64,000 bases of DNA from an uncultured Pseudomonadota bacterium (GTDB lineage Bacteria; Pseudomonadota; Gammaproteobacteria; Burkholderiales; Burkholderiaceae_C): contig CAMFIB010000001.1 in assembly GCA_945952465.1 (NCBI GenBank), positions 1,240,001-1,304,000 on the forward strand. The letters run 5' to 3'. Below the pieces are notes generated by a model, which was not told where the DNA came from, ran no database searches, and saw only the letters and a list, made by a program, of their open reading frames with translations. The position numbers were made by a program, and so were the translations under genes. Shown in pieces: positions 57,384-64,000 of the stretch; the stretch's first letter is position 1; every line of letters starts with the position of its first letter.

Positions 57384-57853
57384 CGATGACGCGCATGTTC
57401 AGGCGATTCGTCTGCCGGCTGATGCTCGGTGTGCTGGTCTTCGGCCAGTTGGCCATCGCTGCCTACGCCTGCCCCGCACTGTCGGGCATGCCGCAGTCGC
57501 TTCCGACGATGGCCCTGAATGCGTCGGCCGCGGCGATGCCCGGTGATGAGGCCGGTGCTGCGATGGCCGTGTCGCCCGACATGGTCGCAACGTCAGACAT
57601 GGCCGCCATGGCGAGCTGCGACCAAATCGACGACAACGCCGCCAACTTGTGCGTAGAGCACTGCCGTTTCGGCCAGCAAAGCGCCGACCATGCGTCGGCC
57701 CCGACCGTACCCGCGGCGCTGCTGACGACCCTCTACACCCTTCCGGTGCAACCCGAGCCTCTCGGGCATGGCTGGCCTTCGGCCGACGTGATATTCCGGC
57801 GCGTCGCGGCGTCTCCGCCGCACGCCATCCTGCACTGCTGTTTTCGCATTTGA
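57380..57853 (+). CDS. Secreted Cys/Met/His-rich protein beside the cus operon
   Basis: A 157-residue protein with a signal peptide (LMLGVLVFGQLAIAAYAC). It is rich in Met in the first half (MPQSLPTMALNASAAAMPG, DMVATSDMAAMASC). SCDQIDDNAANLCVEHCRFG follows, and the end is HCCFRI. This looks like a periplasmic copper-responsive or copper-holding protein of the CopL/CzcI-like kind, judged by place and composition. The name is uncertain. Confidence 0.65.
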   Translation: MTMTRMFRRFVCRLMLGVLVFGQLAIAAYACPALSGMPQSLPTMALNASAAAMPGDEAGAAMAVSPDMVATSDMAAMASCDQIDDNAANLCVEHCRFGQQSADHASAPTVPAALLTTLYTLPVQPEPLGHGWPSADVIFRRVAASPPHAILHCCFRI

Positions 57854-57987
57854 TCTCCTGACGCTGGTGCGGCCGGCCTGAGCCGGCTGAACCAGACCGA
57901 TCGGTCGCGCTTGCGCGTGTCCGCGAGTTTCCGCTCGCCCCCGCCAAGCTCCATTCGACCTGATGGCATTCGTCAACTGGAGATCCC

Positions 57988-59301
57988 ATGTTCATCGACT
58001 CTTTTTCTTTCCGCACGCCGGGCGGCGCTGTGCCATGGCGCAGGCTTGCTGCCGGCATCGTTGCGGCATTCGCCATGGGCGCCGGTGCAGCCCATGCCGC
58101 CGACGGCCTGACGCTGGATCAGGCGCTGCGCCTGGCACAAACCCGTTCTCGCGCGCTCGTGGCCCAGGATGCGACGGCATCGGCCGCACGGGACATGGCG
58201 GTCGCCGCCGGACAGCGGCCAGACCCCACCCTCAAGCTCGGCATCAACAACCTGCCCGTCAACGGCGCGGATCGGTTCAGCCCGACGCGCGACTTCATGA
58301 CCATGCGCTCCATCGGCGTGATGCAGGAGTTCACACGCGAAGACAAACTCAAGGCCCGTGCCGGGCGCTACGAGCGCGAGGCCGAAGTCGCCGAGGCCGG
58401 GCGCAGCCTGGCGCTCGCCAACCTGCAGCGCGACACCGCCTTGGCCTGGCTGGACCGTCTCTTCCAGGAGCGTGTGCGCGACATGCTGGTGACCCAGCGC
58501 GACGAAGCGCGCCTGCAGATCGACGCCGCTGATGCCGCCTACCGGGGCGGGCGCGGCACGCAAGCCGATGTGTTCGCCGCCCGTTCGGCGGTCGCCCAGA
58601 TCGACGACCGCATCGAGCAGGCCGAGCGCCAGGTCGCCACGGCCCGCACGCAACTGGCGCGCTGGATTGGCTCCGTCGCAAGCGATCCCCTGGGCTCGGT
58701 TCCGGCATTGGATACGGTTCGCCTGAGCCCGCAGGATTTGGAAGCCCAGTTGGCCCACCACCCTGAAATCGCCGTGATGCAAAAGCAGGAAGAGGTCGCG
58801 CAGGCCGAAGCCGACATCGCGCAAGCCAACAAGAAGACCGATGTGAGCGTCGAGCTGATGTACAGCCAGCGCGGCCCGGCCTACTCGAACATGGTCTCGC
58901 TCAATGTTTCGATCCCGCTGCAGTGGGACCAGAAAAACCGCCAGGACCGCGAGCTGGCCGCCAAGCTCGCCAGTGTCGAGCAAAAGCGCGCCGAGCGCGA
59001 GGAAGCCACGCGCGCCCATGTGGCCGAGGCACTGGCGATGCTGCAGGAATGGCGCAGCGACCGAGAGCGCCTGGCGCGCTACGACAGCTCGCTGCTGCCA
59101 CTGGCCACCGAGCGCACGCGCGCCTCGATCGCCGCCTACCGCGGCAACGCGGGCACCTTGACCGCGGTGCTAGAGGCACGCCGCGCCGAGATTGACACGC
59201 GCGTCGAACGCTTGCGCCTGGAAATGGGCGCGGCGCGCCTGTGGGCACAACTGAACTACCTGGTGCCGGCTGGTCACGACACGGCCGCACCCCGCCCCTG
59301 A
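57988..59301 (+). CDS. cusC: Outer-membrane factor of Cu/Ag RND efflux (CusC-like)
   Basis: A 437-residue TolC-family protein with a signal peptide (GIVAAFAMGAGAAHA) and two OEP repeats of long helices: LTLDQALRLAQTRSRAL, then HPEIAVMQKQEEVAQAEADI. It forms the outer-membrane tunnel for CusBA. No lipobox Cys is seen at the signal end, unlike E. coli CusC. It heads the cusCBA genes. Confidence 0.9.
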   Translation: MFIDSFSFRTPGGAVPWRRLAAGIVAAFAMGAGAAHAADGLTLDQALRLAQTRSRALVAQDATASAARDMAVAAGQRPDPTLKLGINNLPVNGADRFSPTRDFMTMRSIGVMQEFTREDKLKARAGRYEREAEVAEAGRSLALANLQRDTALAWLDRLFQERVRDMLVTQRDEARLQIDAADAAYRGGRGTQADVFAARSAVAQIDDRIEQAERQVATARTQLARWIGSVASDPLGSVPALDTVRLSPQDLEAQLAHHPEIAVMQKQEEVAQAEADIAQANKKTDVSVELMYSQRGPAYSNMVSLNVSIPLQWDQKNRQDRELAAKLASVEQKRAEREEATRAHVAEALAMLQEWRSDRERLARYDSSLLPLATERTRASIAAYRGNAGTLTAVLEARRAEIDTRVERLRLEMGAARLWAQLNYLVPAGHDTAAPRP

Positions 59302-59321
59302 GCACAACCGAGAGACCTCCC

Positions 59322-60959
59322 ATGAAAACCAAAAACCTCGTGATGGCCCTCGTCGCCGCCGGCGTGCTGGGCGCCGCCGGCTACGGCCTCTACACCCTCG
59401 GCATGCGCCACGGAGCCGACATGCCGGCCACGCCTTCGAATCCCAGTGGCATGGCATCGCCGCAAGCGGCGACTCCCGCTGTTGCTGCGCCTGCCAATGA
59501 GTCGGGCGAGGACGCCACGCGGCGGCATATCGCGGCCGGCCTCAAGGCCGGCGACGTCGATCCCGCCAATGGCAAGAAGATCCTGTACTACAACGATCCC
59601 ATGGTACCGGCGAACAAGTTCGACAAGCCGGGCAAGTCACCCTTCATGGACATGATGATGTCGCCGGTCTATGCCGACGGGGATGCAGATAAGGGAAACG
59701 TCACTGTCAGCTCGCGCATCCAGCAGAACCTCGGCGTTCGCACCGCCGAAGTGACCGAAGGCACGCTGTCGCCGCAGGTGTCGGCGGTGGGCAGCATCGC
59801 CTTCAACGAGCGTGACCAGGCGATCGTGCAAGCGCGTGCCACCGGGTACGTCGAGCACCTGTACGTGCGTGCCACGCTGGACCCGGTCGCCAAGGGGCAA
59901 CCGCTGGTCAGCCTCTATGTCCCGGACTGGGTTGCTGCGCAGGAAGAGTTCCTGTCAGTACGGCGCATGAAAGGCACGGACCTGGGTGGGCTGGTCGACG
60001 GTGCGCGCCAGCGCATGCGCCAGGTCGGCATGGACGATGCCCAGATCGCGCTGGTCGAGCGCAGCGGCAAGACCCAGCCACGCATCACGCTGAGCGCGCC
60101 CATCGGCGGCGTGGTGGTCGAATTGCTGGCGCGTGAAGGCATGACGGTGATGCCGGGCGCGACGCTGTTCCGCATCAACGGCTTGTCCACCGTGTGGGCC
60201 AACGCCGAGGTGCCCGAGAGCCAGGCCGCGCTGCTGCGCCCGGGCGCCAAGGTGCAGGCCCGTAGCCCGGCCGCGCCCGGCAGCAGCTTCGATGGCAAGG
60301 TGCAGGCGATCCTGCCCGAGGTGAATCCGAGCACGCGCACACTGAAGGCTCGCCTGGAGCTCGCCAATCCTGGCAGCCGGCTGGTACCGGGGATGTTCGT
60401 CACGATGAACTTCGTGGACATGCGGCCCGACAAGACGCTGCTCGTGCCCACCGAGGCGGTGATCCAGACCGGCAAACGCACGGTGGTGATCGTGGCCGAA
60501 GACAACGGGCGCTTCCGTCCGGTCGATGTCGAGGCGGGCCTGGAGAACAGTGGCCAGACCGAGATCAAGCGCGGCCTGTCGGCGGGGCAGCGCGTCGTCG
60601 TGTCCTCGCAGTTCCTGATCGACTCGGAGGCCAGCCTCAAGGGTGTCGAGGCCCGCTTGAACAGCGAGCCGGCCGTGGTTGCCCCAGCTTCGCCTTCGGC
60701 CCCGGTGGCCGCCAGCGCGCCACGGCATGTCGGTGAGGCCAAGGTCGTCAGCGTCGGCAAGGACGCGTTGACCCTGTCGCACGGCGCCATTCCCACAATG
60801 AAGTGGGGCCCGATGACGATGGACTTCAAACTGCCGCCCGACGGCGCGGCGCGCAACGTGCAGGTCGGTGATCGCGTGCGCTTCGAGTTCTTCATGGGCG
60901 CGGACGACCTGCCGCAGCTCACGCACGTCACGCCGATGGCGGCCGGAGGCAAGCCATGA
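59322..60959 (+). CDS. cusB: Membrane-fusion protein CusB with C-terminal CusF-like domain
   Basis: A 545-residue adaptor. After an N-terminal anchor comes a heavy-metal-binding stretch with [20 protein letters not shown] and [12 protein letters not shown]. The usual HlyD-like lipoyl and barrel domains follow. The last ~80 residues ([20 protein letters not shown] to the end) form a CusF-like copper/silver site, with His in LSHG and [13 protein letters not shown] (Met, Trp). In E. coli CusF is separate. This fused form resembles SilB of C. metallidurans. The start 59322 follows a purine-rich site. Confidence 0.92.
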   Translation: MKTKNLVMALVAAGVLGAAGYGLYTLGMRHGADMPATPSNPSGMASPQAATPAVAAPANESGEDATRRHIAAGLKAGDVDPANGKKILYYNDPMVPANKFDKPGKSPFMDMMMSPVYADGDADKGNVTVSSRIQQNLGVRTAEVTEGTLSPQVSAVGSIAFNERDQAIVQARATGYVEHLYVRATLDPVAKGQPLVSLYVPDWVAAQEEFLSVRRMKGTDLGGLVDGARQRMRQVGMDDAQIALVERSGKTQPRITLSAPIGGVVVELLAREGMTVMPGATLFRINGLSTVWANAEVPESQAALLRPGAKVQARSPAAPGSSFDGKVQAILPEVNPSTRTLKARLELANPGSRLVPGMFVTMNFVDMRPDKTLLVPTEAVIQTGKRTVVIVAEDNGRFRPVDVEAGLENSGQTEIKRGLSAGQRVVVSSQFLIDSEASLKGVEARLNSEPAVVAPASPSAPVAASAPRHVGEAKVVSVGKDALTLSHGAIPTMKWGPMTMDFKLPPDGAARNVQVGDRVRFEFFMGADDLPQLTHVTPMAAGGKP

Positions 60960-63900
60960 TCGCCAAGCTGATCCGCTGGTCCATCGCCAACCGCTTCCTC
61001 GTGCTGCTGGCCACCTTGGCACTCAGCGCCTGGGGCATCTATGCGGTACAGCGAACGCCGCTGGACGCGCTGCCCGACCTGTCGGACGTGCAGGTCATCA
61101 TCCGCACCACCTATCCGGGCCAGGCGCCGCGCATCGTCGAGAACCAGGTCACGTACCCGTTGACGACGACGATGCTCTCGGTGCCGGGCGCAAAGGCGGT
61201 GCGCGGCTACTCGTTCTTTGGCGACTCCTTCGTCTACGTGCTGTTCGAGGACGGGACCGACCAATATTGGGCGCGCTCCCGCGTCCTCGAATACCTCAAC
61301 CAGGTGCAGTCGAGGTTGCCGGCCCAGGCTAAGGCCTCGCTCGGTCCGGACGCTTCCGGCGTGGGCTGGATCTACGAGTACGCACTGGTCGACCGCAGCG
61401 GCAAGATGGACATCTCGCAACTGCGCGCCCTGCAGGACTGGTTCCTCAAGTACGAGCTCAAGACCGTGCCCGACGTGGCCGAGGTTGCCTCGGTAGGCGG
61501 CATGGTGCGCCAGTACCAGATCGTGCTTGATCCGGACAAGCTCGCGGCCTACGGCATCCCGCACACCAAGGTCGTGGAGGCGATCCAGCGCGCGAACCAG
61601 GAGACCGGCGGCTCGGTGCTCGAACTCGGCGAGGCCGAATACATGGTGCGCGCCTCGGGCTACCTGGGGAGTCTTGAGGATTTTAGGAAGGTGCCGCTGA
61701 TGACGACAGCCGCCGGCGTATCAGTGCGCCTGGGCGACGTGGCCCGGGTGCAGATCGGTCCGGAGATGCGCCGCGGTATCGGCGAACTCAATGGCGAGGG
61801 CGAAGCCGTCGGCGGCGTGATCGTCATGCGCTCAGGCAAGAACGCGCTGCAGACCATTGCCGCGGTCAAGGACAAGCTCAAGGGCCTGGCGTCCAGCTTG
61901 CCGCGGGGCGTGGAGATCGTGCCGGTGTACGACCGCTCCGGGCTGATCGAACGCGCGGTCGACAACCTCACGCACAAGCTGATCGAGGAGTTCATCGTCG
62001 TCGCGGTGGTCTGCTTCATCTTCCTGTTCCACCTGCGCTCGGCGCTGGTCGCGATCATCTCTCTGCCCCTGGGCATCCTGGCGGCGTTCATCGTGATGCA
62101 CTACCAGGGCGTCAACGCCAACATCATGTCGCTGGGGGGTATCGCGATCGCCATCGGTGCGATGGTCGACGCGGCGGTGGTGATGATCGAGAACGCCCAC
62201 AAGCATCTGGAGCACTGGAGCCATGAGCACCCCGGCGAGGTGCTCGAAGGGCCGGCCCGGTGGCGGGTCATCGGTGACTCGGCGGCGGAGGTGGGGCCGG
62301 CGTTGTTTTTCTCGCTGCTGATCATCACGCTGTCCTTCGTGCCTGTGTTCACGCTGGAAGCGCAGGAGGGACGCCTGTTCTCGCCGCTGGCGTTCACCAA
62401 GACCTACGCCATGGCGGCTGCGGCCGGCCTGTCGGTGACCTTGATTCCGGTGCTCATGGGCTACCTGATCCGTGGCCGCATCCCCGATGAGAAAAACAAT
62501 CCACTCAATCGCCTGTTGATCGCGGTCTACCGGCCGCTGCTCGACAGGGTGCTGCGCGCCCCAAAGCTCACGCTCGTGGTGGCGGTCGTGGTGCTGGCCA
62601 CCAGCCTGTGGCCGCTGCAGCACATCGGCGGCGAGTTCATGCCGCGGCTGGACGAAGGTGACCTGCTGTACATGCCTTCGGCGCTGCCGGGACTGTCGGC
62701 AGGAAAGGCGGGAGAGCTGCTGCAGCAGACCGACCGCCTGATCAAGACGGTGCCGGAGGTCGCGAGCGTCTACGGCAAGGCCGGCCGCGCGGAGAGCGCC
62801 ACCGACCCCGCTCCGCTGGAGATGTTCGAGACGACGATCCAGTTCAAGCCGCGCGACCAGTGGCGCGCCGGCATGACGACCGACAAGCTGGTCGAGGAAC
62901 TTGACCGCATCGTCAAGGTGCCGGGCCTGTCCAACATCTGGGTGCCGCCGATCCGCAACCGCATTGACATGCTGGCCACGGGCATCAAGAGCCCTGTGGG
63001 GGTTAAGGTCGCGGGCACCGACCTAGCAACCATCGATCGCATCACCGCAGAGATCGAACGCACGCTCAAGGACGTGCCCGGCGTCAGCAGCGCTTTGGCC
63101 GAGCGGCTCACGGGTGGGCGCTATGTGGATGTGAACATCCGGCGCGACGATGCGGCCCGCTACGGCCTGAACATCGCCGACGTGCAGTCGGTGGTCTCGT
63201 CCGCCGTGGGCGGCGAGAACATCGGCGAGACGGTGGAAGGCCTGCAGCGCTTCCCGATCAACCTGCGCTACCCGCGCGAGATGCGCGATTCGCTGGAAAA
63301 ACTGCGCTCCCTGCCCGTCGTGACCGAGCGCGGCCAGCGCCTGGTGCTGTCCGACGTGGCCGACATCCGCATTGCCGACGGGCCGCCGATGCTGCGCAGC
63401 GAGAACGCGCGCCTGTCGGGCTGGGTGTACGTCGACATCCGGGACCGCGACCTGCGCTCCGCGGTGCAGGACATGCAGCAGGCCGTGGCCAAGCAGGTAA
63501 AGCTGCCGCCGGGCTACTCAATCTCCTGGTCGGGACAGTTCGAGTTCCTGGAGCGGGCCACCGCCAAGCTCAAGGTAGTGGTGCCCTTCACGCTGCTCAT
63601 CATCTTCGTGTTGCTGTACCTGACCTTCGGCGCGTTCGGTGAAGCGCTTCTGATCATGGCTGCGCTCCCATTCGCGCTGGTGGGCGGCATCTGGCTGCTG
63701 TACCTGCTGGGCTACAACCTGTCGATCGCGGGTGCGGTGGGCTTCATCGCACTGGCTGGCGTGTCCGCCGAATTCGGCGTGATCATGCTGCTGTACCTCA
63801 AGAACGCCTGGCAGGAGCGAGTCGGCCGCGGCACGACCAGCGAGGCCGATCTGCTGAATGCCATTCGCGAGGGCGCCGTGCTGCGCGTGCGGCCCAAAGC

Positions 63901-64000
63901 GATGACGGTGGCCGTCATCCTGGCCGGCCTGCTGCCGATCATGTGGGGCACGGGCACCGGCTCCGAGGTGATGCAGCGCATCGCCGCGCCGATGGTGGGA
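60956..64000 (+). CDS. cusA: Cu(I)/Ag(I) RND efflux pump CusA (partial)
   Basis: 1015 codons are present, with no stop before the window ends; about 30-40 residues are missing. It starts [40 protein letters not shown] is the CusA/SilA helix 4, distinct from CzcA. The methionine near [17 protein letters not shown] fits the periplasmic metal-binding site. It overlaps cusB by four bases. It exports Cu(I)/Ag(I) from the periplasm or cytoplasm with CusB and CusC. Confidence 0.96.
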   Translation, partial: MIAKLIRWSIANRFLVLLATLALSAWGIYAVQRTPLDALPDLSDVQVIIRTTYPGQAPRIVENQVTYPLTTTMLSVPGAKAVRGYSFFGDSFVYVLFEDGTDQYWARSRVLEYLNQVQSRLPAQAKASLGPDASGVGWIYEYALVDRSGKMDISQLRALQDWFLKYELKTVPDVAEVASVGGMVRQYQIVLDPDKLAAYGIPHTKVVEAIQRANQETGGSVLELGEAEYMVRASGYLGSLEDFRKVPLMTTAAGVSVRLGDVARVQIGPEMRRGIGELNGEGEAVGGVIVMRSGKNALQTIAAVKDKLKGLASSLPRGVEIVPVYDRSGLIERAVDNLTHKLIEEFIVVAVVCFIFLFHLRSALVAIISLPLGILAAFIVMHYQGVNANIMSLGGIAIAIGAMVDAAVVMIENAHKHLEHWSHEHPGEVLEGPARWRVIGDSAAEVGPALFFSLLIITLSFVPVFTLEAQEGRLFSPLAFTKTYAMAAAAGLSVTLIPVLMGYLIRGRIPDEKNNPLNRLLIAVYRPLLDRVLRAPKLTLVVAVVVLATSLWPLQHIGGEFMPRLDEGDLLYMPSALPGLSAGKAGELLQQTDRLIKTVPEVASVYGKAGRAESATDPAPLEMFETTIQFKPRDQWRAGMTTDKLVEELDRIVKVPGLSNIWVPPIRNRIDMLATGIKSPVGVKVAGTDLATIDRITAEIERTLKDVPGVSSALAERLTGGRYVDVNIRRDDAARYGLNIADVQSVVSSAVGGENIGETVEGLQRFPINLRYPREMRDSLEKLRSLPVVTERGQRLVLSDVADIRIADGPPMLRSENARLSGWVYVDIRDRDLRSAVQDMQQAVAKQVKLPPGYSISWSGQFEFLERATAKLKVVVPFTLLIIFVLLYLTFGAFGEALLIMAALPFALVGGIWLLYLLGYNLSIAGAVGFIALAGVSAEFGVIMLLYLKNAWQERVGRGTTSEADLLNAIREGAVLRVRPKAMTVAVILAGLLPIMWGTGTGSEVMQRIAAPMVG

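Overview
The window is GC-rich chromosomal DNA from a betaproteobacterium, most likely a member of the Comamonadaceae (Burkholderiales). The evidence is a one-piece tmRNA with tag ANDERFALAA, the rpsF-priB-rpsR-rplI-dnaB order, an ntrBC-glnA locus with a sigma-54 promoter, and a ppsA/ppsR divergent pair. Genus cannot be set from the sequence alone.

Positions 1-27300 are mostly core genome. They hold a partial FAD-linked oxidase, thyA-folA, a DUF4337 protein, xth, ntrC-ntrB and glnA. Next comes a five-gene overlapping operon (YVTN propeller, polysaccharide deacetylase, sterol desaturase-type, EI24 and CinA-like genes). It is followed by rsuA, an envelope glycolipid-type cluster (GT2, EamA/SMR, DUF2142), ssrA, gph-ubiG, dnaB, the ribosomal S6/S18/L9 operon, a large Na+ symporter, and ppsA with its regulator.

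Positions 27345-38784 form an iron-acquisition block with at least four Fur-box-like sites. It contains a Sel1 protein, feoA-feoB with a Cys-rich membrane protein, a catecholate-type TonB-dependent receptor, a PKHD hydroxylase (PiuC type), a PepSY protein and cytochrome b561, and an FMN-dependent alpha-hydroxyacid dehydrogenase. It ends with bfd, an unlisted 24-residue membrane peptide gene, tonB-exbB-exbD and hemP. A Bax-inhibitor-1 family gene (yccA type) follows and ends in a strong terminator.

From about 39834 to the window end lies what I interpret as the left part of a Tn4371-family integrative conjugative element. An 8-base TTTTTCAT, the target reported for that family, sits in the T-tract of the yccA-type gene's terminator, and a tyrosine integrase gene follows. 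The cargo starts with a small three-gene module framed by strong palindromes, with a HicA-like ORF, an HTH protein and a truncated antitoxin-like ORF. Then come arsenic resistance (arsH, arsC, acr3, a second arsC, arsI, arsR), mercury resistance (merR/merTPA), and an FTR1 permease fused to cytochrome c with a Fur-like box. The rest is a lead/cadmium set (pbrR/pbrA with lspA and uppP), a frameshifted MerR regulator, and a copper/silver RND efflux operon whose cusA gene runs off the window. The conjugation genes and right end are not in view.

Points most worth a second look are the palindrome-flanked module at 41285-42405, the element junction, the four-fold MDCP(S/T)EE repeats of the P-type ATPase, the Fur-like box ahead of the FTR1 gene, and the 24-codon ORF before tonB.
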